From Hybos culiciformis (taxonomy: Eukaryota > Arthropoda > Insecta > Diptera > Hybotidae): a stretch of DNA of 64,000 nucleotides. The notes under the pieces are model-generated. The model searched no databases. It was not told the origin of the DNA and was given only the letters and a program-made list of their open reading frames with translations. The stretch is from assembly GCA_964007475.1 (NCBI GenBank), contig OZ023274.1:93939750-94003749 (forward strand), in the 5' to 3' direction. Made by a program: the position numbers and the translations under genes. Within the stretch, counting starts at the first letter, position 1, and every line of letters starts with the position of its first letter. Shown here one piece after another: positions 50,239-62,358 of the stretch.

Positions 50239-51514
50239 TTAATATCTAATAAAAAATGGAGAACTCAAAACCAATTTTTGAAAGTCTAAATCCCATTACC
50301 TACATTATATTAAATTTAGTGAAATTCTGCTATCTGCAGATTATTGTTGTAGTATTAAAATTACTAGATAAGGAAGTTCTCCACGTAATTTATTAAAAAA
50401 AAAATCCCTGATTGCCAATTATTCATAATAATTATAATTCCACGTAAATTTTATTTTGAAAGAGAAAATAGAATCGAAGTCTCAATTTGAAATTTATTGA
50501 AATCAAAATAGTAGATGAAAAATATTGGTAAGTTTAGAGCCTCAACTATTAAATTGTAATGTTTGACAGTTTTTTTTCACAAGAGATAAAGATAAAATTT
50601 AATATTTCTAAATATTCTCAGTCGATATCTGACGAGAAGAAGATTGAATTTTTTATGTTAAATTGTAGTGGCATACGTTTTTATGTTTGGTTTTGTTGAT
50701 AAGCTTCAAAAAATTGCATTATAGTTAAATATTAAAACAGAGGCATTTTTGACTACATATTCAGAAAAAACCAAATAAATATTTTAAGGGAGCAAATCAT
50801 AATTAAAATTATATTATAAAAAGTATAATAACTTTATTGATAATTATTACAGGTAGATTATAAAATAATGGGAATTCTATCAGAGATTCTTTTACGTTTT
50901 AGATCGGTATTTTTCAAACCAAACCAAACATTTATCACTCTAACCAAACATTTATAACTCTAATATAAATTATTACTACCAAACTTTTAATATAATTCTC
51001 TTTTTCTCAATAAAGTTAAACATATCGAAATTAATCTAAGTTTATAACGATTCTTATCAGCTGAACATCTGATAGACGTCCCATAGCGAGGCAACAAATA
51101 TGAAAAAATGATTTTTGAAAATCGGAAGAATATAAGGGACCTTTGTCACTCAGTGGTCTCTTATTGCATCACTGCAGATATGGTCGCAATTTTTAAGTTA
51201 TTTATTTATTTACTTATTAAAGAATCGAATTTTTAGTGTATTTAATGTAAAAATTTCTAGAAAAATCTTTCAATAAATTGTATAGATCTGGAAAAAATTT
51301 GTGTTTGTAACATGATTAAGAAATTTTTCATATTAGAATATACATAAATACGAATTGCTGAAATATTGTTAAAGTCAAAATAACTAAGAAAGGAGCAAGC
51401 CAAAAAGACAATTTATTTTTTTTTTATATAATTTATCATTTCGGATAGTTTCAAATTAGGAGTAGTTATTGTTATAATATTGACTTCTTAAGTATCCTTA
51501 ACGTTGATTAGCGT

Positions 51515-53150
51515 CATGGGCGTCCACAGGGGGGGGCAAAGGGGGCAGCTGCCCCCACCTGGAAATTGGAAGAATAAAATTTTAAAAACCATTTTTTAAC
51601 AATTCAATAGAAACATTGTTTTCAGTTCGGTTTCTAGCGTAGACGAAGAAATATTCTTGAGCATTTACACGATCGAGAACAAAGTCGGCTTCAAGGAAAT
51701 TAATTTAAACTAATGAATGGCGAACTTGATACTTGAACGTTATGAAGATTGAAGACGTTTTAATAAGAGACCGTTCCCGGGAAACATTTTACAATATCAA
51801 TCACATCACAAAATTTATATTTATGAACTGAAAACATATTTTCCTCAAAGTTTCTTTTCGTCTTGGAACTTTCTAGTTCTAGTTGTCTAGTTCTCGTAAA
51901 AGAAGAAATGTCAGTTGAGAAATCAAAAGAGAACAAGGAATAAAAAAAAAATTAAATAACAACGCCTACTAAGTTTTTAAAATTTTTTACATGGAAATTT
52001 TTTGTGAATTTTCAAAACAATCTTTTGCGTTTTTTTTTTGTTTCTTTGTAATAAAAATCTTTAATTTTATTTTTTTGGAGTGCACATGTTACGGTAAATG
52101 TACGTATTCTCGTAAATGTGAGTTTAAAAAACCGTAATTTTAATATTACATTACATTTACCAGCACGATTGGCCCCATTTTTGTGGTGCGGAGTGGCGGG
52201 CGGGCGAACTGGTGGACTTAGCATTTTCTTACCATACATCGACTCTATAATATGTTCTTTGAGTATACGATTTTCTGAAGAAAATAAAAGTATTTTCAAC
52301 TATTTTGCTCTATATCCTTCATTTTTCAAAACCTTGAATCATGATCAAGTTAAAGAATTGTTGTTGAAAATAGATAAAAGTGGAATCTTGATTAGTGAAG
52401 GGATTGTATGGCATCAAATATTGCAGGACAAGGAGACAAACACTTTGGATGATATGCTTAGTGCTGCCGAGTTTGTGCCTAAGATTCAAGCAGCACTTCT
52501 CAGATCTTTATCGTTTCCAGTAACAACTGCAACGATAGAAAGATCTTTTAGTACATTGCGACGAGTAAAAACATGGTTACGCTCAACTATGTCGGAAAAC
52601 AGAATCAGCGGACTTTGTATGTTGAGTGTTCACAGAGATATGTTAAAAAAGGGCGAAGAAGTGTTTATTCGAAAAGTCATCGATAAATTTGGACAAAGCG
52701 AACGAAGACTACTTTTGTTATTTTCTGGCGAAAATGTAAATAAATAAAAAACAGAAAAAATAGAACTAAAAATACTAAATAAAAATACTAAATAAAAAAT
52801 ACTAAATAAAAACACAAAAAAAAAGAATTAAAAAATAAAAAAAATAAAAAAACCCAAAAAAAAAATTTAAAAAACAAATAAAACCAAAAAAAATATTTAA
52901 AAACAAAAAAAAAAAAAAAAAGTTACAAAAAAAAAAATAAAAAAACAAAAAAAAACCCAATAAAAAACAAAAAACCTTTCTCGATTTGCATCTACCTTGT
53001 CGCGGTGAGGAAGCTTCTTACTAAAAAGTGCAAGACTTTTTTTTACTCAAAGCAGAGTTCAGTAATTAATTCATCATGGGAATATCAAGTTGACTATTCG
53101 ACTTTTTCTAGCTTTGCCCCCCCCTGGAAAAAAGTCTGCGGACGCCCCTG
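51515..53150 (+). mobile_element. internally deleted hAT transposon (1636 bp)
   Basis: Terminal inverted repeats CATGGGCGTCCACAG and (right end inverted) CAGGGGCGTCCGCAG, followed inward at both ends by an AGGGGGGGGCAAAG block. It is flanked by a perfect 8-bp duplication ATTAGCGT (51507-51514 and 53151-53158). It keeps only the 3' part of a transposase gene (52235-52747) and ends in a long A-rich low-complexity run (52745-52975). The well-kept ends mean it could still be mobilised by an active relative, which is inference. Confidence 0.92.
52235..52747 (+). pseudogene. hAT transposase remnant, C-terminal dimerisation domain
   Basis: Frame open to the stop at 52745. Recognisable parts are YIDSIICSLSIRFSEEN (typical linker of ZMYM1-like/Tip100-type hAT transposases) and the C-terminal dimerisation signature FPVTTATIERSFSTLRRVKT followed by WLRSTMSENRISGLCMLSVH. 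No start codon: the frame opens from 52118 with unrelated GC-richer sequence, and the N-terminal zinc finger and the catalytic DDE core are missing. So this is a deletion derivative with no transposase activity of its own. Confidence 0.85.
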
Positions 53151-53348
53151 ATTAGCGTTTTTTGAAAAAGCTATTAATTGATTTTAAATAATTGAATACA
53201 TATAAATGCCATTATAATATACTATAATCCGCTGAAAATATATTTTCTTTCTTAATTAAAATTATTTAAATAGTCAATTTTTCTGTCACATATTTTGCTT
53301 TTTATTTATAAAAAAAAATTTTATGTACATTTTTTTATTAACAATTGC

Positions 53349-53923
53349 TTAAGATCTTGGTCCTAAGCTCAATAAATAATCTACAGCTTTTTGAATTTGT
53401 GGTGGAACTGGTGGTGGAGTTGGCAAATGTGAACCTTGCGGTTGGAAACCACCTTCGTCATCTGCAACATATGTTACTTGAATTGTTTCACCTTCAGGAG
53501 ATACATAACTAAAGGAGCCACTTTGTACAACAGCGTCACTTTTATCTGATGAAGATGCTGGCTTGAGTACTCCTTGATTAACAATACTAATACCATTGTC
53601 TGTATCTAAGCTGAAATTAAAATTTTATAAATTTTCGTTCGAATGTAATTGGGCTTTAAGGTTATTTAAATTAAAAATACCTGTATTTATTATTACTTAC
53701 GCATATCTGTAATTGCCATCTATACTTGGTTCTTCTTCATATTTAACTATTTCAGCAGCTGCTTCAGAAGCACCTGGAGGAGCAGCTGAAACCAATATAA
53801 TTCCAGATAGAGCAAATAAAGCAATTACCTAATAAGTATTTAATTAATAATTATTAATAAATAAATAATTACATAAAAATATAAATGCAAAAATATTTTG
53901 TAAATTAAACTTACAAATTTCAT
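53349..53923 (-). CDS. RR-1 cuticular protein 5
   Basis: Model: complement(join(53349..53610, 53701..53828, 53915..53923)), 132 aa. A 9-nt first coding exon (MKF) precedes VIALFALSGIILVSAAP, completing the signal peptide. The RR-1 domain is split after DGNYRYA: LDTDNGISIVNQG, SGSFSYVSPEGETIQVTYVA, DDEGGFQPQGSHLPTPPPVP, ending KAVDYLLSLGPRS. Very similar to gene 4 in sequence and exon lengths (262-nt last exon). Introns are short (86 and 90 bp), the most compact gene of the cluster. Promoter at 53961-53995. Confidence 0.93.
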
Positions 53924-53960
53924 TTTCAATTTCTTTCCAGCTTAAAGAGTGAATCTTCAA

Positions 53961-53995
53961 TGATAACCAGAGAATATTTTAACTTGCTATTTATA
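53961..53995 (-). promoter_or_regulatory. TATA box and initiator-like site of cuticle gene 5
   Basis: Minus strand TATAAATA (53995-53988), with ATCATTG about 34 bp downstream (A at 53961), then a 5' UTR of about 38 nt to the start codon. Confidence 0.6.
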
Positions 53996-56900
53996 ATAAT
54001 TTTGATAATAACTTCTTAAATTTATTAAACAGTAAATGAGTGGTTAGCAACATCACAATTTAGCATAATTTATTATGAAATTATTTCTATTAATTATTTG
54101 TAATAAAAAACAAAATACCTATTTGCATTGCACACACGCATTCACATTAATTAAATGGCATTTGATTAACTCATGCAAAGACATAAATTTTAATTTCTTC
54201 TTCTTCGAACTAAATTTACTTATATTTTATATTTTTTTTAAAAGAACATTATATAAAAATCTACAAGTAAAAGAATATTTAAATAAAATTTTTTGTATCA
54301 TTAAGTAGACAACGAGAAATATTATTCAACAATTAATAAATGTTTTAGCTTATGAATAGAATAATTTATATTTAATATTTTAACAACTTATTATAAAAAT
54401 ACACAATTATTTTTAATTTTATTTGCTAGAATTCTAATATAAATACCAAATAAAAGTATACTAAATATAAACATAATTGTTTCTAAAATTAAAGAATTTC
54501 TCAATTTAGGAGATGTAATGTTTTTTGATAAAGTAATTTACATAGATTATAATGAATGTAACTAGGGTTAATAACAGAAATTGAATCAATTAATTTCTAT
54601 ATTTTTCTTCGTTTACTTCGGAGTGTGCTGACTAATTTTATTTAATTTTTATTTTTATTAAATGTCGAAATCGTTTGATATGTCATAGGAGGACCATAAA
54701 CATCAGAAGAAATATTTTTTTTTTAGATTATAGGGAAGGGCATTCTTTTTGGAACAACATATTTCGTTTTATTTAAAACTTTTAATTATTTGTTATTTAT
54801 TGTGTTTACACACTCTTTGATCTTGCTTCTGATTAAAATATTAATTAAAGTTATTTAATGTTAGAATTAGACATTAGTACCTCCTAAATACATTAAAAAC
54901 AAAAATATTAAATTATATTATTCTTTTCTATTAAGTTAAAAATAATAAAAATAATAATAAAATTTTCTAATAAAATTTTTATTACTTTTATTATATTAAT
55001 ATTTATTATAAAAATTGATAATTAATTAGCATATTCACTTCTAAATATTCACACACAATTTACTAACATACATTTATGTACTAGTAATAAATAAAGTACA
55101 ATTTTAAAAATAATATTAAGTTGTTAAAGTCTTGAAGCTATGATCATTATAACCAAAATTTATGTTTAATTACGAATATTTTGCAACAAAGTAAGTTGTG
55201 TCTAATCTATGAACTAAGTCATATTATAAAAGTTGTTTTCGTGAATATTATTTTCGTTATTCCAGGTTCTTACTTAGAAGGCATTACGTTGCAGTGATCA
55301 GTTCAGTTTTTCTTTATCAAGAATATATTCTCGTAAGTCCGATTTCCTACATAAGGTTTTTACTGAACAGCAAATAATTAAAATCCATTTTTTTTAACGT
55401 AGGAGAAAAGTGTTTTAATTTTTGCGAACTTTTCGGTACAACTCTTATATAAATTAGTAATTTTCTTCAAGAATATCTCAAAATTTTTCTCGAAGCTTAA
55501 ACCTTTCAAATAATGAGGTTGAAACATAATTTAGAGTATTTTCAATCGGGTCGAAATAATGTGTCGCACGAACCTAGAGATAAAATATTGAATAAAGTAT
55601 TTTTTTAGTAAACTATAAGTCGTTTGCTGAAAAATGAAACAACGTATGATATTTATACGTCATTATTAGATAATAGCACCATTCGATTCTTCGTACTCGA
55701 TTTTATAAGTACAACTATTTTGCAATATTCGTATAGTTGATTAAAATGTGTTTTTTAGATGAAAATTTTTCGTTACTTAATATTTTTCCATACATTTTTT
55801 TTAATTTTCAAATCTTTAAACTCAAATTCCTCGAAACTATACTTTTCATTATACATTGTTTCATTTCTCAGCAGACGTAGTCTGCTTTACTTGAAAGACA
55901 TGAAAAATTGAAAGTCTTAAAATTTGATTAAAATAGATTTATACTTACATCATTATTATAAATAAGTTTACCGTGTCTATAATTAAAGTCAATAAATTTT
56001 CTAATAAATAAACAATCATCTTATATACATATAAGCCTCAGGTTAAATAAGGAATTCTTTTTTTCATTTAGTAACTTTTTAAATTGGTACAAGATATATA
56101 GATGTGAAAAATTTTACATACTATCTTCATGATTCAAATTTATTTGCCAAATTTAAAATTAGAATTTTCAGGGAATTCAAATGATTCTGTATTGAATTAC
56201 TTTACCAGTCTGTTCAATATATATGTTAAACGATATAACTAAATTTGACTAAATTTAACTCAAAAGAGATATTGTGGTGGATATTGAGGGGTAAGCAAAT
56301 TTCTGCAGATAAGAATGTGAATACTATCATTCCAGCTACGAGATAAGAATAACCATGTAATTTAATGCTATTTAAATACCTATATACATTATGAAATAAT
56401 AAAAAAATGTTAAATATTTTTATATTTAATAAAATTTTTATTTATCTTAAATAATTTCCTTATAATTAGAAAATAATTTTTTTTTTACATTTTTGTGCGA
56501 TGTCACAATAAATTCGAAATAAAAATATATAGCTAGAAATTAGAAACCTCCTTCATTTAAAAAGTTAGGTGAAAGAAATATTAAAAATTTAGTATCGCAT
56601 TTGCTATAAATTTGTTATAAAAGTAAAAAGATGAGTATTATTTTTATTTACATAAGAGAATACTTTAAAATAAGTTTGTAATAAATGCCTTTATGTAACT
56701 TATACAGTGAATTTGAATTGGGATTGTATTTGTAGGATTAAGAGGAGTGCGAGGACCGAGGATTAACAGGAAATAAAATAAAACAAAGTGCAGGATATTA
56801 TAATTTTGGGGGAAAGTATGATTTGGGAAACAGAAATTTTTTTTTTAAATTATTTATATCAAATTGAGGAAATTTACTTTATGGCACTTATAAATAACTT

Positions 56901-57137
56901 TTTTAAAGTTTTTTTTTTGTAGTTAGTAAAAATGATTTGATTATAAATCTTATTATCCTAAAATAATTCACATTATGTTATCATACTTGTCACAGTTCGA
57001 TCAAATAGACAATATTATCACAAGTTCATAATTTAAAATAAAAAAAAAATAATTATATCCTTTTTATAAATGATAACCATTGTCTTTTATTGTCATTCCC
57101 GGAAAAAATGTTGTCTCACTTTATTTTTTTTTGGGTT
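53996..57137. other. intergenic, AT-rich
   Basis: Spacer between cuticle genes 5 and 6. No exon, RNA or transposon ends that I can support. The open frame at 54075-54308 (plus) is low-complexity and unsupported. Confidence 0.5.
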
Positions 57138-59763
57138 TTAACGTTTACGTTGTAAGCTAAGCAATAAATCAACAGCTTTTTGAATTGCTGGTGGTATTGG
57201 TGGTGGGGTGGGTAAATGTGCTCCACTTGGTTGAAAACCACCTACATCATCAGCAATATATGTGATTTCAATAGGAGTACCATCTGGAGCTGTATACCGG
57301 AATGAACCAGCTGATGTAATAACATCTGAAGCATCAGGGCCTGTTGCTTTCTTCAAAGTACCTGTTTCATCAGCTTTGATCCCATTATCAGTTTCAAAAC
57401 TAAAAAAAAAAAAAAATTAAATGAATGCAAAATTGATGTGGTTAAAGAAGCAGTGAAACAAAAAAGTATTTTGTACAACTAAAAATTATAAAAAGTTTCC
57501 TAACATTTTTTTTATTACATTTACACATAAAATAAACTGATTTGTAAATTAACTTAAAATACTGCTGAGTGCTTTAAAAAATTACATGTTCTCACATAGT
57601 GTCTAATTAATTTCTTACCTCCACTGGTATGCACCATCTGGTTCGATATTTGAGTCTTGACTAACAATCTGTGCATCTTTATCGGATTTTTGAGGAGCTG
57701 CTAATGCTATTGAAGCAAATGTAACCACCAATAAAATAATTTCCTTGTAATAAAAAAGTATTTCATGGATTAACATAAGCAACAAAAACATTTTCATAAA
57801 TTTATTTATTGTAGTTTTCATTTACATTTAAACTTGAAATGGGATTTGTATCACAAAATAATAACGAAAGCTTTCACAATTTAAATAAATTTCTTTCTGA
57901 AGCGGAAAATCCCTGAACCAAAGGAGGGACAACAGGTTTTCAAATTTAACTTGGGATTATGTTTTCCAAATTTGTATAAAACCAATCAAGAAAGTATTTA
58001 TTCTAATAAAAATTTCCTAACATGAGATTTTATGTATTATGCATACCTACACTAATTAAATAATTTTATTATATTTTTAGACAATGTATTAAAATTATTT
58101 TTAGAGTTACAATAATTTCTCGAATATAAGTTTCAAACAAAATTTCAGTTTTTGAGCTCATTTTGCTTCAAAAATTAAAAAATAACTAAGTCTCATTATC
58201 CATCCGTTAACTTAAGAATGTAATTCTTTATGATATCGATTTTGAGTGTTAGAAACTCTCAATCCAAAGGTCTAAATTAATTTATTTAATTTTTTTTAAG
58301 TTTTAAATATTAGTTTTGAATATTAATGTTGGCCAGGTATATGTCGATTAGGAGATTGATTCTAAGGATTCGATCTGGGTTAATTTCGTTTAAAATTGTT
58401 ATATGTAGGTATTATATGAATATATTATATGAAGGATCATAAAAAATATTGTAAATTCTTAAAAGTAAATTATCTCAACTCGAATTATTGAGAACAGTCA
58501 CCATACTTCATTTTTTTATTTAATTTATGTAGTTGTGAATATTATTATTGATATAAAAGGTTGCTGCCATTAATTTCTAACTTCGCAAACTAAATAAAAC
58601 TAACAAATAATAATGCAACGAAAATTGTGTAATTTTTGCTATTGACTTACAAATAAAAATTGTAATGAAAAATAAAATAAATTTAAGTGAAAAAACAAAT
58701 AATAAAATAATAAAATAATGTTTAAAAGGTATATAATAAAAAATTACTTAATTACGAGTGTACGAAAAGAAAATTTATTTGCATGTATTTAATTCTCACT
58801 GATGGTGTTAGTAATTGTTATAATTTATTTTTATCATTTTTTTTTTTTTCGGACATTAAGTATTTTTTTATTAATTGTACATATAAAACTTCTTGAATTA
58901 TTGGAAATAAAGAAATTTAAATGAAATAATAAATTTATGTAGTGAAAAATCTGTGTGGAAATGGATGGAAACTATTCATTAAAATTTTAAATTGAATATT
59001 ACCTAAGTTTTCAACTTCATAGTTATCGTACTTTGAAAATGTAGATTTGATTTACGGATTATAAAATATTTATAAAAATGATTAAACTATTTTAGGTGTT
59101 TTTTTTTTGTTTGAGGAAGAACAAAAAAAAATATTGTATACTTTTTTTGCCATAACAACTCATTACATCGATCCTGTTGATATTTTTGTTCAACCGAAGT
59201 TATACTTTGTTCTTAACACCCATCCAAAAAATAAATTTTTGAACCCAATATACATTATCTGGTTTGAATACAAAAATATGTGTAATCTGTAGTTCATTTT
59301 AGTTAAATTAAAATGAGTTATTTCGTATACCCTTTAGTTGAGAGTTATAAATGATTTACTCAATGCAAATAGAGAAGTAGAACAGCAATAATACCCCAAA
59401 GTAATAAGCGACGGGAACCCACAGATAAGGCTTAAGACGTAAGTTCCTTTGTATCTTTTTTTGCTTGTTTTTATTTTTGCATTTTTTATTAAGCGGCTGT
59501 ATATTTTATTTGAATTTCTATTTAATAATATAGTTATCCGATTTATCAACTGCTGCAGAACACATTTCTTAAGGATAGATGAGTTATTAAAAGGATTCTG
59601 AGTTCTTCTTTAAACAATTTTTTATTTTAAAATCAATAAATGTTTGCCAATAGAAAAAAAAAAATTAAACCCAATATCCTTTTATTCATAATAATCCAAC
59701 GATAATAGTTTTGTATAAAGCCTTCGTTACTTTATATTATAGAAGAGAACTTACGTATTTCAT
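57138..59763 (-). CDS. RR-1 cuticular protein 6
   Basis: Model: complement(join(57138..57399, 57619..57743, 59755..59763)), 131 aa. Exon 1 (MKY, then GTAAGT) lies 2 kb upstream of exon 2, which begins after TTACAAG and completes the signal peptide (EIILLVVTFASIALAAP). The 3-codon exon, phase 0, is exactly the pattern of genes 4 and 5, so I prefer it to an unspliced start near 57797 that would give an odd N-terminus. The RR-1 domain reads DGAYQWS/FETDNGIKADETG, AGSFRYTAPDGTPIEITYIA, DDVGGFQPSGAHLPTPPPIP, ending KAVDLLLSLQRKR. Last exon 262 nt. The most diverged of the trio. Exon 1 is the least certain part. Confidence 0.85.
57744..59754. other. long first intron of cuticle gene 6
   Basis: A 2-kb intron in a family whose other first introns here are 59 and 86 bp. 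AT-rich; a patch near 59330-59480 is less AT-rich and includes AAGCGACGGGAACCCACAGA, but I cannot identify it. Could hold enhancers, as first introns of cuticle genes often do (inference). Confidence 0.5.
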
Positions 59764-62358
59764 TTTTTCGAATTAAAATATTTTTTTTTTCAAATACAAA
59801 TTCTTAATTTTTTTTTTGTATTATTCGCGCTACGAATCTAATTAATCTTAATTTATTTTTATTTTTTTTTCTATAATAAATTATATAGCGCGATTCTTAT
59901 AATGAATGATGCTAAACTTTTAATGACAATAAATTGCCGGGGCATCTACTATTTATATTCACCTTAGGAAAAAAAAAAAGTTTTTGAAGCTGCATAATGA
60001 TGTTGCAGCTAAATTGCATTTCTCCTCACCTCAGAATTAAACTATAGTGTATATGTTATATATATAAATATATGTATATACTTTAATATAGTAAATAACA
60101 TTAAAATTATTAACGGTGATAATCTTCATACCGGTATGTATTCATCAAGTATAAAATATTTGCAAAAAGAATAATTGTATTTGCTAAAATTTTTTTTTAT
60201 TTATTGTAAAAAATATATATACATATACATTATATATAAATAAATTTCAGTATTATTTAAAAATATTAACCATTTAATAAAATTTTGTATCTTAAAATAA
60301 TGCAAAATATCTTTTATGTTTTATGTACTTAAAAAATTTAGTTTCTCATTATACACATTTTAAACTCTACCCCTGGTATGAAATCTTTATTCTCTATCAC
60401 AGATTTAGAAATATTTATTCAACATTCTTGTACCATTTCATTTTATTCTTTTAATTCTTAACGAAAATACATATCAATCTAATTAAAATATGTATTAAAT
60501 TATAACTTGGTAAAAAAAAGAGGAAAATTTACCAAATCCTTAATATAAACAACACCGATTATTTGGAAAAATTAAATAAATTATACAATAATTTCAAAAA
60601 ATATATCTTTTAGATTGTTGAATTATATAATGAACTTATTAGGAAAAACTTAAAATATTCGATTAGGGTTGCACTGCTAACGCATTTTTTCCTCAGCAAG
60701 CCAAATAAATTGTCTGACAGCTTCTAGTACTTACTTATTTGATTTATCATTAAATTAAATTTTCTTTTTAAATTATAAAATCTAACAAATAGAATTTACA
60801 TCAAATTCAATATGAAGTATATAAAGTTAATATTTCCACCCTCTCCTAACTATTAAATTTTATAGCTTAATACATAAAAAAAAAAAATTCTTTTTATTAA
60901 AATTATTTTTTTAAATTAAAGAAATACATATATATATTTTTTAAAAATTTTTTTCTTAGATTTTACAAAGAAAAACATTACAAGAAAAAACCTAGCCTAA
61001 AATTTAACATGCATAGTATCTATTTTTGAAAAAAAAAAAATATTCAACCATACTTATTTGAGAAATTTATTTAATTTGAATGATTTCTAACACTGAAAAT
61101 ATTTTCATTTGTTTTAATTTTTCATTTATTTTCAAATAGTGTACTGTGCACAAAGTAATTTTTTAAGTAAAAATTATAATAATGTTCTATTTTGAGTATA
61201 ATTATAATTAATAAGAATTAGAAGCAGTGTAATCATATAATTATGCTAAACAATTTTTGTTGCGAAAACTTACAACACTGAAGAATAATGAATTAAAGAA
61301 CTGGGTATGAAAAAGAAAATTATTTTTTTTGAGCTAGTTTATTACGTCTATTATGGAAGTTATATACTTGAGCTCTTTTCTGAAAATTTTCACTTCACCA
61401 TCTTAGCGACAAGTTTTTCTTTTTTTAAACATCAAACCGAACCGTATTTTATAAGTGTGCCAGACTATTCGTCAACCTATTTTCCAGCGATGAAATGTTA
61501 TCAATATTATCCGAATAAATCGAAATCATACCAATAAATTGAAAATAAATTCCAATTCGACAATTACAATATGTATCTTTTTTAGAATTAAAAAAAAGTA
61601 ATATTAAATTAAAATTTTAAACATTCATACAACACTTTATAATACAGAGTTTTTCGACAAATTTTTATTTAGAAAACATGAATTTGTTAATTCAGAAAAT
61701 TTCATTGAATTAAAATCTTGGCTTGGTTTGGGGTTTTGTACACAATTTTTCTTTTTTCTTATTACATACAATTAATCCTAATCAAAATTCTCTGTGCATT
61801 CTTAAAGTAGCTTTTACCTAAAATTATATTTTTTGATTGCATTTTACTAGAAATAAATCAATGTTTTATTTTATTTATTTTTTTCTTCTTCATATCTAAA
61901 TTTTACTATAAAACCAATCAAATATTTGCGAAATATCATGTTAAACCAATGTGTGACCAATCCCCACTTGGATTAATTAAAGATGTTATTCAATAATATT
62001 TTTAATTATGAATTTATATAAATTTTTTTTGCAGAAATTTTATAAAAAGAAACAAACATACGTACTTAAAAAAAAAAAAGACAATACAATCATTTTGTTG
62101 TTAACATTGGGTCAACATCAAAAAATGTTTGTTAATATCTTTAATTTTGAATTCGGATTATAAGGTATAGAGTTTAGTATCCATGTTAAATTAAAAAACA
62201 GTTTTTATCAATTAATTTAAAAAAAAAATATATATTAATTTTCATGCAGGCTTTGTTTTCAATTACATATTTTCATATGAAAATAATATATACATAATAC
62301 ATATTATATATATTTTTTTATCAAAAATATAATAAAATAATAAACATCACAATTTTAT
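59764..62358. other. intergenic, AT-rich
   Basis: Contains the upstream region of cuticle gene 6 and the 3' flank of the DUF4729-like gene. An open frame at 61307-61537 (plus, 76 codons) is somewhat less AT-rich than its flanks, but I recognise no family in it and do not call a gene. Confidence 0.5.

Larger units (their letters stand above)
49031..53348. other. intergenic with two DNA transposons
   Basis: Spacer between cuticle genes 4 and 5. It holds a piggyBac-like MITE (49460-50238) and an internally deleted hAT element (51515-53150). The remaining AT-rich DNA has no gene I can support. Confidence 0.6.

Noticed and set aside
49902..50289. Two overlapping frames as a piggyBac transposase fragment
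   Set aside because: No DDE motifs or cysteine-rich C-terminus; they are interior sequence of the MITE.
57745..57821. Unspliced N-terminus for cuticle gene 6 (MKTTINKFMKMFLLL...)
   Set aside because: The TTACAAG acceptor and the MKY-GTAAGT exon at 59755-59763 match the exon plan of genes 4 and 5.
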